NCBI RefSeq assembly: GCF_002007105.1
Contig: NZ_MVBC01000001.1
Coordinates: 62,001 to 126,000, forward strand
Length of the DNA: 64,000 nucleotides
DNA from: Hymenobacter sp. CRA2
GTDB taxonomy: Bacteria > Bacteroidota > Bacteroidia > Cytophagales > Hymenobacteraceae
Direction: 5' to 3'
Shown piece after piece: positions 26,211 to 35,026 of this stretch. Under the pieces are notes generated by a model. It had not been told where the DNA came from, ran no database searches, and worked only from the letters and a program-made list of their open reading frames with translations. The position numbers and the translations under genes are program-made. Within the stretch, counting starts at the first letter, position 1. Each line of letters starts with the position of its first letter.

Positions 26211-28067
26211 ATGAAGATCTACCTCCGCATTCTGCAGTTTGCCCGGCCCTACGCCGACTTTTTGCCCCTGTACCTGCTGTATACCGTACTGGGCATCTTC
26301 TTTGGCATTGCCAACTTCGGCATGCTGATTCCGCTGCTCAACATCCTCTTCGACACGACCGGCAAGATGCTGGCCGAGGCCCCGCGCGCGTTGCCGTCGT
26401 TCAGCCTGTCGCTGTCGTACATCACCGACACGTTCAACTACCACTTCCTGCGCGTCATCGAGACGCAGGGCCGCCTCAGCGCTCTGGCCTGGGTGTGCAT
26501 GCTGCTCATTGGCTCGGTGTTTTTGAGCAACGTGTTCCGCTACCTGAGCCTGCGCCTGCTGGCCAAAGTGCGCGCCCGCGTCATCCGTAACCTGCGCGCG
26601 GCCTTGTACCAGCGCGTGACCCAGTTGGAGCTGGGCTACTTCTCCGCCACCAAGAAGGGCGACCTGATGTCGCGCTTCACCAACGACGTGCAGGAAGTGG
26701 AAACCTCCGTGGTGAACACCCTCACGGCCGTCATCCGCGAGCCGCTGAGTATCATCAGCTTCTTCGCGGTGTTGTTCTTCATGTCCTTGAAGCTGACGCT
26801 GTTCACGCTTATCCTGCTACCCATTTCGGGCGGGCTGATTGCGGGCATTTCCAAGCGCCTGCGCAACCAGGCCAAGCAGAGCCAGAGCACCCTGGGCACC
26901 ATGCTTTCGGTGATTGACGAGACGCTGGGCGGGGTGCGCGTCATCAAGGCCTTCAATGCCGAGGCGTACATCACGGATAAGTTTCACCAGCAAAACGAGC
27001 AGTACGCCCGCGCCCAGCGCGGCATCGACAACACCCGCGACCTGGCCTCGCCCTTCTCGGAATTTGCCGGCGTATCGGTGGTGGCGGCGCTGCTGTACTT
27101 TGGTGGTACGCTCGTGCTCGGCGGCGAATCGGACCTGACGGCGGCCAACTTCATCACTTACATCGTGCTGTTTTCGCAGGTGCTGGTGCCGGCCAAGGCG
27201 CTGTCGTCCGCGTTCAGCAACATCCAGCGGGGCCTGGTGGCCGGCGAGCGGACGCTGAGCATCATCGACACCGAGCCGCGCATTCAGGACAAGCCGGGCG
27301 CCGAAACGCTGCCCGCTTTCCAGGGCCAGATCGAGTTTCGCCAGGTGGGCTTCAGCTACGGCGGCGACGACGCGCGCCAGGTGCTGGCCGACATCAACCT
27401 GACCGTGCCCCGGGGCAAGACGGTGGCGCTGGTGGGCCCCTCGGGCGGCGGCAAGAGCACCCTGGCCGATCTGGTGCCGCGCTTCTACGACGTGACCGAA
27501 GGCCGGATCCTCATCGATGGCCACGACCTGCGCGACTGCACTGTGCACTCGGTGCGTGAGCAGATGGGCATCGTCACGCAGGAGAGCATCCTGTTCAACG
27601 ACACCATTTTCAACAACATCCGCTTCAACAAGCAGGATGCGACGGAGGCTGATGTCATCGAAGCGGCCAAAATTGCCAATGCCCACGAGTTCATCATGGC
27701 TTCGCCCGAAGGCTACCAGACCATGATCGGCGACCGGGGCGCGCGCCTGTCGGGCGGGCAGCGGCAACGCCTGAGTATCGCCCGCGCCATCCTGCGCAAC
27801 CCGCCCATTCTCATCCTCGACGAGGCTACCTCCGCCCTCGACACCGAAAGCGAAAAGCTGGTGCAGGAAGCCCTCACGCGCCTGATGACGAGCCGCACCT
27901 CGCTGGTTATTGCCCACCGCCTGAGCACCGTGCAGCACGCCGACGAAATCGTGGTGCTGCAGCACGGCCGCATCGTGGAGCGCGGCACCCACGAGGAACT
28001 CTTGCTCCACCCCGACGGCCTGTACGCCCGCCTGAGTCGGATGCAGAACAACCCGGCCCTGGCTTAA
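26211..28067 (+). CDS. ABC exporter, fused permease and ATPase (MsbA-like)
   Basis: A 618-residue inner-membrane half-transporter. Six transmembrane helices occupy ~15-325, with [14 protein letters not shown] in the first intracellular region. The ATPase follows: Walker A GPSGGGKS (~411), Q-loop [15 protein letters not shown], signature LSGGQRQR (~516), Walker [13 protein letters not shown] (~536) and H-loop VIAHRLSTV. It should act as a homodimer exporting a lipid or amphipathic compound; MsbA (lipid A flippase) is the closest well-known relative, but the sequence alone does not prove that substrate. A terminator begins in the stop codon. Confidence 0.9.
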   Translation: MKIYLRILQFARPYADFLPLYLLYTVLGIFFGIANFGMLIPLLNILFDTTGKMLAEAPRALPSFSLSLSYITDTFNYHFLRVIETQGRLSALAWVCMLLIGSVFLSNVFRYLSLRLLAKVRARVIRNLRAALYQRVTQLELGYFSATKKGDLMSRFTNDVQEVETSVVNTLTAVIREPLSIISFFAVLFFMSLKLTLFTLILLPISGGLIAGISKRLRNQAKQSQSTLGTMLSVIDETLGGVRVIKAFNAEAYITDKFHQQNEQYARAQRGIDNTRDLASPFSEFAGVSVVAALLYFGGTLVLGGESDLTAANFITYIVLFSQVLVPAKALSSAFSNIQRGLVAGERTLSIIDTEPRIQDKPGAETLPAFQGQIEFRQVGFSYGGDDARQVLADINLTVPRGKTVALVGPSGGGKSTLADLVPRFYDVTEGRILIDGHDLRDCTVHSVREQMGIVTQESILFNDTIFNNIRFNKQDATEADVIEAAKIANAHEFIMASPEGYQTMIGDRGARLSGGQRQRLSIARAILRNPPILILDEATSALDTESEKLVQEALTRLMTSRTSLVIAHRLSTVQHADEIVVLQHGRIVERGTHEELLLHPDGLYARLSRMQNNPALA

Positions 28068-28112
28068 AAACAGCGGTGCCCCAATTTCAAAGTCGGGGCA
28101 CCGCTGTTTTTA
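28066..28112 (+). terminator. Terminator overlapping ABC transporter stop codon
   Basis: A perfect 17-bp stem (AAAAACAGCGGTGCCCC at 28066-28082 with 28095-28111) and flanking T run. The left arm starts in the TAA stop codon. Confidence 0.85.
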
Positions 28113-28283
28113 AGGGGCAGTGCTTCGCACTTCGTTGCGCTTCTGCATGGCCCGCCGCACACAGCGCAAATGTCGTCGCAGCACACGGCTCCACGTACCA
28201 CAAGGCGCTTACATCCGTAAAGGGGTATATTTCGCGGCCGGTACCCATTGCCGGCCGCCTCCACACCCACTCTTACCTTCCCC

Positions 28284-28730
28284 ATGCTAGCCCTCCGCCG
28301 AATAGTCACCGTGCTGGTGATGATTTACCTGCTGCTCGCCCTGCTCTTCGCCATCACGACTGGCGCCCGCGACGCGATGATGAGCATAACCGGCAACAAC
28401 AACCCCGCTGATTTCTGGTATGTCATGATGCTGATCGGGGCTGGCCTGCTACTGCTACAGCTGCTCACCGAAAACGCCCACGGTATGGGCCTGCGCCGCG
28501 ATATTACCCGCCACGAGGCCAAAGTCAACGAGCTCAAAGCCAAGCTTTACGACCAGCAGCTGGAGCAACGCGACCGGGACATCCGTACCACAGCTACCAC
28601 CGTGCCTCGCCCCGAGCCGGCGCCGGGCGCCATTCCGCGCGGCGCCATGACGCCCCCGCCCGCCTCCTACACCGCCGACGACCGGCCCACCGACTCCGGC
28701 CCCCATCCCACTGACCGCCCGCTGGTGTAA
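28284..28730 (+). CDS. Hypothetical protein, two membrane helices and proline-rich tail
   Basis: 148 residues: a hydrophobic helix (IVTVLVMIYLLLALLFAIT), a short loop with GNNNPADFW, a second helix (YVMMLIGAGLLLLQLL), a charged coiled-coil-like stretch (HEAKVNELKAKLYDQQLEQRDRDI) and a disordered Pro-rich tail. No family is recognised. ATG 28284 starts at the first helix. A -7-like TATATTTC lies at 28226-28233. Its stop codon forms part of the promoter box of the following gmhA gene, so the two genes abut. Confidence 0.72.
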   Translation: MLALRRIVTVLVMIYLLLALLFAITTGARDAMMSITGNNNPADFWYVMMLIGAGLLLLQLLTENAHGMGLRRDITRHEAKVNELKAKLYDQQLEQRDRDIRTTATTVPRPEPAPGAIPRGAMTPPPASYTADDRPTDSGPHPTDRPLV

Positions 28731-28735
28731 CTTTG
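28728..28735 (+). promoter_or_regulatory. Exact -7 box TAACTTTG abutting the gmhA start
   Basis: A perfect TAnnTTTG match whose TAA is also the stop codon of the preceding gene. The GTG start of gmhA follows four bases after the box, so a transcript begun here would be leaderless. Confidence 0.5.
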
Positions 28736-28739
28736 CCGC

Positions 28740-29327
28740 GTGGCAGATACCCTCACCGACCTCATCCGGGCTGAACTCACCGAAGCCCGCAGCGTGCTGG
28801 AGCGTTTCCTTTCCGATCCGCAGCACGTCCAGTCCATCGAACAGGCCGCCCGGCTCATGGCCCATAGCCTGCAGCAAGGCGGCAAAATCCTGACCTGCGG
28901 CAACGGCGGTTCCTTGTGCGACGCTCAGCACTTCGCCGAAGAGCTGAGCGGCCGCTACCGCCAGGACCGTCCTGCCCTCGCGGCCATTGCCCTCACCGAA
29001 GCCTCGCATATGAGCTGCGTGGCCAACGACTACGGCTACGACTACGTGTTCAGCCGCTTCGTGCAGGCCCTCGGCCGCCCCGGCGACGTGCTGCTGGCCA
29101 TCAGCACCAGCGGCAACTCGCCCAACATCCTGCGCGCCGCCGAAGCCGCTAAGGAGGCTGGAATGCAGGTAGTCGCCCTGACCGGTAAAGACGGCGGCAA
29201 GCTTGCTGCCCTGGCCGACGTGGAAATCCGGGCGCCGCACGCCGGCTACGCCGACCGCATCCAGGAAATCCACATCAAGGCCATTCACATCATGATTATG
29301 CTCATCGAGCAGTTGGTGGCTGCGTAG
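28740..29327 (+). CDS. gmhA: Sedoheptulose-7-phosphate isomerase (SIS domain)
   Basis: A 195-residue cytoplasmic enzyme that turns sedoheptulose 7-phosphate into D-glycero-D-manno-heptose 7-phosphate, the first step of heptose synthesis for lipopolysaccharide core or S-layer glycans. The sequence follows E. coli GmhA closely: [54 protein letters not shown] and [18 protein letters not shown], with the expected zinc-site H, E and H residues. The start is GTG at 28740. Other heptose genes (HldE, GmhB) are not in the window. Confidence 0.93.
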   Translation: MADTLTDLIRAELTEARSVLERFLSDPQHVQSIEQAARLMAHSLQQGGKILTCGNGGSLCDAQHFAEELSGRYRQDRPALAAIALTEASHMSCVANDYGYDYVFSRFVQALGRPGDVLLAISTSGNSPNILRAAEAAKEAGMQVVALTGKDGGKLAALADVEIRAPHAGYADRIQEIHIKAIHIMIMLIEQLVAA

Positions 29328-29338
29328 CTTCCTCCATT

Positions 29339-29423
29339 GTCATCCTGAGCCAACGGCGAAGGACCTTCTCACGCGTGAACGAGCATCGTCAAAACGACTC
29401 GTTCTGCAGTGGCAAGGTCCTTT
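29339..29423. repeat. Degenerate GTCAT-type repeat related to 22484-22583
   Basis: Begins TGTCATCCTGAG and retains the AAGGACCTT/AAGGTCCTT pair (29359-29367 and 29414-29422) and the inner GAACGA...TCGTTC stem, but the right outer arm has decayed. Alignment to the 22484 copy is clear across about 65 bases. It lies between gmhA and the comM-type gene. Confidence 0.7.
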
Positions 29424-29515
29424 GCTTTTACCAGGAAAGCGTGCCGGCCTTTCTTGCGTCAGCGCGCCGCTTCTTGCTTATCTTCGTCCCCTTCTTTTCT
29501 CGCTTATCTATCCCA

Positions 29516-31054
29516 ATGGTTACCAAGACTTACGGCTCGGCCGTGCAGGGCGTCAATGCCTTCACTATTACTATTGAAGTGGTGGTATCACAGGGCATGG
29601 GGTTCTTCGTCGTCGGGCTGCCCGACAACGCCATCAAGGAAAGCCAGCAGCGCATCGAAGCCGCCATGCGGGTGCGGGGCTACCACATGCCGCGCACCAA
29701 GGTGGTGGTGAACATGGCCCCGGCCGACATCCGCAAGGAAGGCTCGGCCTACGACCTGGCCATTGCCTTAGGCATTTTGCACGCCTCCCAGCAAATCAGC
29801 ACCGAGCGCCTGGGTGAGTACATCATCATGGGCGAGCTAGCCCTCGACGGCGAGTTGCGGCCCGTCAAAGGGGTGCTGCCCATTGCCATTCAGGCCCGCA
29901 AGGAGGGCTTCAAGGGCTTTATTCTGCCGAAGGAAAACGCGCAGGAAGCGGCCATCGTCAACAATCTCGACGTCATCCCGGTGAGCACCATGCAGGAGGC
30001 CATCGACTTCGTGGAGGGCCGCCTGGAAATCCCGCCGCTACAGGTGGATACCCGCGACTTGTTTCAGCACTCGGCCAACCAGTACGCCGCCGACTTCGCC
30101 GACGTGCAGGGCCAGGAAAACATCAAGCGGGCCCTGGAAATAGCCGCGGCCGGTGGGCACAACGTCATCATGATCGGGCCGCCCGGCGCGGGCAAGACCA
30201 TGCTGGCCAAGCGCCTGCCGAGCATCCTGCCGCCGCTGAGCATGCACGAGGCGCTGGAAACCACCAAAATTCACTCCGTAGCCGGCAAGCTGGGCACCAA
30301 CTCCTCGCTGCTGAACACGCGCCCCTTCCGCGCTCCGCACCACACCATCAGCGACGTGGCCCTGGTCGGCGGCGGGGGCAATCCGCAGCCCGGCGAAATA
30401 TCACTGGCTCACAACGGCGTGCTTTTTCTCGACGAGCTGCCGGAGTTCAAGCGCACGGTGCTGGAGGTAATGCGCCAGCCGCTGGAAGAGCGCCGCGTAA
30501 CGATTTCGCGGGCCAAGGTCAGCATCGATTTTCCGGCCAACTTTATGCTCATTGCCAGCATGAACCCGTGCCCGTGCGGCTACTACAACCACCCCGAAAA
30601 GGATTGTGTGTGCGGCCCGGGCGTGGTGCAGAAGTACCTGAACAAGGTCAGCGGACCGCTGCTGGACCGCATCGACCTGCACGTGGAAGTAACGCCCGTG
30701 ACCTTCGACCAGATGACCGAAACGCGCCGGGCCGAGACCAGCGGCAACATTCAGGAGCGCGTGGACAAGGCGCGGCAGGTGCAGGCCGAGCGCTTCAAAG
30801 ATTTCCCCGACATCCACTCCAACGCCATGATGCCCTCGCAGATGGTGAAGGACATCTGCCAGATCAACCCCGCGGGGCGCACCCTGCTCAAGACGGCCAT
30901 GGAGCGCCTCGGCCTTTCGGCCCGCGCCTACGACCGGATTCTGAAAGTAGCCCGCACCATCGCCGACCTCGCTGGCGCCGAGGAAATCCGCATCGAGCAC
31001 CTGGCCGAAGCCATTCAGTACCGCTCCCTCGACCGCGAAGGCTGGGCCGGGTAA
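29516..31054 (+). CDS. comM: YifB/ComM-family Mg-chelatase-like AAA ATPase
   Basis: 512 residues, the usual ComM length. The N-terminal ChlI/LonC-like domain (VGLPDNAIKESQQRIEAAMR, MAPADIRKEGSAYDLAIALG) is followed by an AAA+ module with Walker A GPPGAGKTML (~225), Walker B LFLDELPEF (~305) and the cysteine-rich MNPCPCGYYNHPEKDCVCG insert. ComM is a helicase promoting branch migration during natural transformation in other bacteria. ATG 29516 is chosen; upstream in-frame sequence includes the intergenic repeat. A TATCTTCG box lies at 29479-29486. Confidence 0.92.
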   Translation: MVTKTYGSAVQGVNAFTITIEVVVSQGMGFFVVGLPDNAIKESQQRIEAAMRVRGYHMPRTKVVVNMAPADIRKEGSAYDLAIALGILHASQQISTERLGEYIIMGELALDGELRPVKGVLPIAIQARKEGFKGFILPKENAQEAAIVNNLDVIPVSTMQEAIDFVEGRLEIPPLQVDTRDLFQHSANQYAADFADVQGQENIKRALEIAAAGGHNVIMIGPPGAGKTMLAKRLPSILPPLSMHEALETTKIHSVAGKLGTNSSLLNTRPFRAPHHTISDVALVGGGGNPQPGEISLAHNGVLFLDELPEFKRTVLEVMRQPLEERRVTISRAKVSIDFPANFMLIASMNPCPCGYYNHPEKDCVCGPGVVQKYLNKVSGPLLDRIDLHVEVTPVTFDQMTETRRAETSGNIQERVDKARQVQAERFKDFPDIHSNAMMPSQMVKDICQINPAGRTLLKTAMERLGLSARAYDRILKVARTIADLAGAEEIRIEHLAEAIQYRSLDREGWAG

Positions 31055-31074
31055 GCTCACATTGCCGATAAAGC

Positions 31075-31201
31075 AGAACGTCATTCCGAGCGTAGCCGAG
31101 GAATTTCGCGTGCTGACGTCTGATAGCATTTCTCTCGTTCAACGAGGAGTTGACCATCTGACTAAAAGCGAGATTCCTCGACAAGCTCGGAATGACGTTC
31201 T
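31075..31201. repeat. 127-base GTCATTCCGAGC palindrome between convergent genes
   Basis: Outer arms beginning at 31075 and ending at 31201 match exactly for 17 bases (AGAACGTCATTCCGAGC) and again at CGAGGAAT, with a few unmatched bases between. The central ~60 bases contain a secondary CTCGTT/AACGAG hairpin. Same architecture as the 22484 repeat but a distinct sequence subfamily. Confidence 0.75.
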
Positions 31202-31229
31202 ATTTTGGGGTGTGCGGCGTTGCAGCTGC

Positions 31230-33590
31230 TTAGTTCAGCTTGATGCCGGCCTGGGTGAAGCGGCGGCTGATGCCGGCCAGGATTTCGCTTTTGAGCACCT
31301 GTTCCTGCCGGATGTTGTTGATCCAGAAGAGCACCTTCAGCTCGTAGACCTGCCCGGTGACGCTGCTGAGCAGGATTTCGGGCGCCACTTTCTGCAAGGT
31401 GTTGGGGTTGGCGAGGATTTCGTCGGTGATGAGCTGCTTGGCCGTGTCCAGGTCAGTGCCGGGGGCCAGCTTCAGGTTCAGCTCCGTGCGGATGTGGTTG
31501 TTACTCAGCGTCCAGTTGATGACGTGGCCCGAAAGTAGGTCGCCGTTGGGCACGATAATTTCGGAGCCCGACTGCGAAATGAGCTTACTGGCGCGGATAC
31601 CGATGTCCTTCACGCGGCCGGTTTTGCCGGTCACCTCGATGTAGTCGCCCACCTGGAAGGGCCGCTCGAAGATGAGGATGATGCCCGAGACGAGGTTGTT
31701 GATGATGTTTTGTAGGCCCAGGCCTACGCCCACACCCAGCGCACCGACCACGATGGTAATCTTATCCAGCGGCAGGCCCGAGGCCATGGTGGCGAGCAGG
31801 AAGCCCACGGCCAGCAGCACTAGCCGGATGGCCACCAGCCAGGAGCCGCGCCGGTCTTCGGGGTCGGCGTTGAACTCCTCGTCCGTCTCACCGAAAAAGT
31901 AGCCCACGTAGCGCTGCAGCAGGATGGAAACGTAGATAATGAGGAAGAAGAGCAGGATGTTGGCCCAGGTGAAGGTGATGCTGCCGATGTAGTGCGGGGC
32001 AGTCAGCAACTCGTCGAAGAAGCGGTAAATCGGGCGGAAGATGTTCAGGTTGGTCAGGAAGTTCATCAGCCACAGCCCGCACACCAGCACCGACAGCACC
32101 AGGCGCAGCCCCTGCCCGATTTTCTGGAAGTGGAAGCGCACGGCCACCCCACCGGCCAGGCGGCTGCGCTGCATCTGCAGGTGAAAGGCCTCGGTGAGCA
32201 GGCGCACGAAGGCCGAGAGGGAAATAATCTGCGTCAGGCCCAGAATGCCGCTGCTGCTGAAGACTTTGGCCAGGCTCAAGCGCCCGGTGAAATTGCAGAG
32301 GGCGGCCAGCACATTCAGCCCCACGAACAGCCAGATAACCGGCGGCACGAAGGCCGCCAGCTTGGGGCCCCGCTTCAGCTCGCGCAGCAGCTCCAGCCCT
32401 ATGCCCACGGCCGCCAGATTCAGCACCAGCATGGCCCAGCGCAGGCCGCGGCCCGGCTCGCTGCTGGCGTACACGAAGGTGAGACCGAAAAACAAGCCCA
32501 CGATGGCCAGCCAATACCAGAACTGCCGGCGCGGCCAGGTGCGCCCAAACAGCACGCTCAGCGACACGACGAGCAGCAGCTCCAGCAAATCGGTGTAGGC
32601 CGCGGGCGGGTTCAAATCGAAGAACGGCGCCACGCTGAACACCACCACCAGCGTAGCGGCTATGGGCAGGGGGCGCAGGTAGCGGAAAGGCTGCTCCTCG
32701 GGTGCAGGGGCCTCCTTGGCGCGGTTCACTGCCCGAAAATTGCGGAATACCCAGGTAAAAAAGCCCGCGCCCAGCAGCAGCATCCACACCCCGAAATGCC
32801 AGTTTTCGCCGAAGTAATAGCGCAGCAGCCGGCGCTGGCTGGCGTAGGACTCGCGCACCAACTGGCCCGCGGCGGCCTGCTTGCGGGCGTCGGCGCCGGC
32901 CGCGCGCCACAGCGGGGCATTGACGGGGGCCCAGCTGCGGCGGCTGAAGCGGCGCGTCTGTTCGCGCACCTCGTCCTGCAGCTCTAGGGCCTGAATGTAG
33001 GCATCGGACACGCGCGTCTGGAGCTGCGTGACGCTGCGCTGGTTGCGGGCCAGCAATTGACTAGCCCGCTGCTGCTTGCGCTCCAGCCGGGCGGTGCTGC
33101 GGCCCAAGGACGTGGTGGTATCGGACTGGGGCAGAATGGCGTGCTGGCGCAGCGAGTCCAGTTGCGTCTGCATGCGGGCGAGGCGCTTGCCCTGGTCGGC
33201 CAGATCGGCGCGCCACGCGCCCAACTCGGCCTGCATATCGGCGAGCAACACCTGAAACATGCGCACCTGCTTCAGATTGATGACGCTGCTGTACTGGGTG
33301 AGGTTCTGCCGGATGGTTTTGAGGTTGGCTTCCACCTCGGGCAGCTCTTCGGCCAGGTCCTCGGTATCGGCGCCGCGCCGGGCGCCCCCGCTGATGCGGC
33401 CCAGCACGAGGTAGGCCTGCTCCACGCGCTGAGCCGCATCCTCTTCCGTGACGACGGGCGCCGCGGGCTGGACCTTGGTAGAATCCTGCGCCTGAGCGCC
33501 GAGAGACATCAGCAAACCGCTGAGCAGCAGGGCCAACAGCCAGCCGGGCGGTGCTAAGCGGCAAAGAAAATCAGGGTAATCACTCCACAT
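31230..33590 (-). CDS. Large MscS-family mechanosensitive channel with coiled-coil N-terminus
   Basis: 786 residues from ATG 33590, giving a signal-peptide-like hydrophobic stretch (APPGWLLALLLSGLLMSLGAQAQ). A periplasmic coiled-coil-rich region (~50-250) precedes about eight membrane helices, then the MscS pore and beta domain: VGALGVGVGLGLQNIINNLVSGIILIFERPFQVGDYIEV and ASKLISQSGSEIIVPNGDLLSGHVINWTL. MscS channels release solutes on hypoosmotic shock. The size and N-terminal part resemble MscK/YbiO-type rather than minimal MscS. A TTTCTTTG box lies just inside this reading, so translation might start a little later. Confidence 0.87.
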   Translation of the reverse strand: MWSDYPDFLCRLAPPGWLLALLLSGLLMSLGAQAQDSTKVQPAAPVVTEEDAAQRVEQAYLVLGRISGGARRGADTEDLAEELPEVEANLKTIRQNLTQYSSVINLKQVRMFQVLLADMQAELGAWRADLADQGKRLARMQTQLDSLRQHAILPQSDTTTSLGRSTARLERKQQRASQLLARNQRSVTQLQTRVSDAYIQALELQDEVREQTRRFSRRSWAPVNAPLWRAAGADARKQAAAGQLVRESYASQRRLLRYYFGENWHFGVWMLLLGAGFFTWVFRNFRAVNRAKEAPAPEEQPFRYLRPLPIAATLVVVFSVAPFFDLNPPAAYTDLLELLLVVSLSVLFGRTWPRRQFWYWLAIVGLFFGLTFVYASSEPGRGLRWAMLVLNLAAVGIGLELLRELKRGPKLAAFVPPVIWLFVGLNVLAALCNFTGRLSLAKVFSSSGILGLTQIISLSAFVRLLTEAFHLQMQRSRLAGGVAVRFHFQKIGQGLRLVLSVLVCGLWLMNFLTNLNIFRPIYRFFDELLTAPHYIGSITFTWANILLFFLIIYVSILLQRYVGYFFGETDEEFNADPEDRRGSWLVAIRLVLLAVGFLLATMASGLPLDKITIVVGALGVGVGLGLQNIINNLVSGIILIFERPFQVGDYIEVTGKTGRVKDIGIRASKLISQSGSEIIVPNGDLLSGHVINWTLSNNHIRTELNLKLAPGTDLDTAKQLITDEILANPNTLQKVAPEILLSSVTGQVYELKVLFWINNIRQEQVLKSEILAGISRRFTQAGIKLN

Positions 33591-33781
33591 GCGCGCGGCA
33601 CGGGGCTGCCGGGTGCGGCCGGCAAGTCGGGTAAGGGAAGTCTGGGGCATGGGCAAGCCGGCCGGCGCAGCTGCCCGCAGGCAGCGCAGGGCGCAATGGT
33701 TCATCGGTGAGAAAGACGGCAACGGCCCGGCAATATCGGCCCGGAGCCGCGCCCCAACAAGTTACCAGGGCTTATGCCTGG

Positions 33782-34066
33782 TTACTGAAAGAAGCCCAGG
33801 CTCAGGCGCCACCACGCGGCGGCGCTGCCGATTACGTGCCGCGCCATGGTTTCGTACACGTCGCCCAGGGTGCGCCAGCTGCCGATTTCCACGTCGGGGA
33901 GCTCCACGCCGAAGTGCCGCTCCAGCCTGATAACCAAGTCTACCACGTCGAGCGAGTCCAGGCCCAAATCGTTGTGCAGATGCAGCGTGGGCGAGGCATC
34001 GGCGCGAAGCTCGGGCAGCAGTTCCTGGAGTTGTTGCTGCACGGAGAGTTGCAAGGTGGCGTGCAT
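33782..34066 (-). CDS. Stand-alone acyl carrier protein
   Basis: A 94-residue, helical, acidic protein with the phosphopantetheine site LGLDSLDVVDLVIRLE; the serine of DSL (~residue 38) carries the prosthetic group. The flanking region (LELPDVEIGSWRTLGDVYETM in type) fits helix III and IV of ACP. It is not beside fabF, a polyketide synthase or an acyltransferase, so it is probably a secondary ACP with a special role rather than the housekeeping AcpP. The C-terminal extension (AAAWWRLSLGFFQ) is hydrophobic and unusual. Confidence 0.82.
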   Translation of the reverse strand: MHATLQLSVQQQLQELLPELRADASPTLHLHNDLGLDSLDVVDLVIRLERHFGVELPDVEIGSWRTLGDVYETMARHVIGSAAAWWRLSLGFFQ

Positions 34067-34294
34067 GGGGCGGAGTGGTTGGGAGCCCCCGCGGTGGTTG
34101 GCGCGGCGGGCACGGTGGCGAATCAGGCGGCCGGCTCGGGGACAGGCGCTATCGAAAGTAGACGGGCAGCCGAACGAGCGGAAAAACTTTCTACCAACGC
34201 CCCGGAAAACCGGGTGAATTCCTGCTTTTTGTTCACGCCCGCCGTTTCCGAGCTTGGGCCTCCGCTGGGTTCACCCCTAAGGGCATTCGTTCGC

Positions 34295-35026
34295 TCAGTG
34301 CATGTTGCGCTGCTCGATGAGCTGGTGAAACGGCTCGGCGTAGGCGTCGCCGATGGGAATGACCACGTCGCCCATGTAGATGCGGTTTTTGCGGATGGAG
34401 TCGATCCAGCTCAGCGCCACGATATAGGAGCGGTGCACGCGCACGAATTCCGTGGCCGGCAGTCGTTCCTCGAAAGCGCGCAGGGAATTGAGCGTGAGCA
34501 GCGGCTTGCCTGCCCCGGTGTGAATCTTCACGTAGTCCTTCAGGCCCTCCAGGTAGCGAATGTCGCGCAGCGTCACGCGCTGGGTGTGGTAGTCGGCCTT
34601 CACGAAGATGTACTCCTCGGCCGGCGCAGGCGCCGGGGCCGGAGCGGGCGGTGGGGCAGGTGCCGGCAGCGGTTGCAGCCGCTCCTGCACTTTGGTGGCC
34701 GCCTTCAGAAACCGGTCGAAGGGAATGGGCTTGATCAGGTAGTCCACCGCGTCGAGGTCGAAGCCATCCACGGCGTACTGCTTATAAGCCGTGGTGAAAA
34801 CCACGGCGGCGTTGGGCCGGATGGTGCGCACGAAGTCCACGCCCGTCAGGTCGGGCATCTGCACGTCCAGAAACAGCACGTCCACCGGCTCGCGCTGCAG
34901 CACTTCCATGGCTTCGAGGGCGCTGCGGCAGGTGCCTACCAGCTCCAAAAAAGGAATTCGCTCGACGTAGCCGGCCAGCAGGCGCAGGGCCAGGGGTTCG
35001 TCGTCAACTAACAGGCAGCGCAGCAT
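34295..35026 (-). CDS. LytTR-family response regulator
   Basis: 243 residues: a receiver domain (residues 1-120; acidic DD near the start, phosphoacceptor Asp in VLFLDVQMPDLTG at ~54, T and K in VVFTTAYKQYAVDGF), a proline/alanine-rich linker (PAPAPPPAPAPAPAP) and a LytTR DNA-binding domain (YIFVKADYHTQRVTL, IRYLEGLKDYVKIHT, FVRVHRSYIVALSWID). It overlaps the 3' end of the upstream kinase gene by 23 bases, so the two are translated together. Targets are not visible. Confidence 0.93.
   Translation of the reverse strand: MLRCLLVDDEPLALRLLAGYVERIPFLELVGTCRSALEAMEVLQREPVDVLFLDVQMPDLTGVDFVRTIRPNAAVVFTTAYKQYAVDGFDLDAVDYLIKPIPFDRFLKAATKVQERLQPLPAPAPPPAPAPAPAPAEEYIFVKADYHTQRVTLRDIRYLEGLKDYVKIHTGAGKPLLTLNSLRAFEERLPATEFVRVHRSYIVALSWIDSIRKNRIYMGDVVIPIGDAYAEPFHQLIEQRNMH

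Noticed and set aside
26817-28010. 397-codon minus-strand open frame
   Set aside because: Antisense to the ABC exporter, whose Walker A, signature and Walker B motifs are all in the plus-strand frame.
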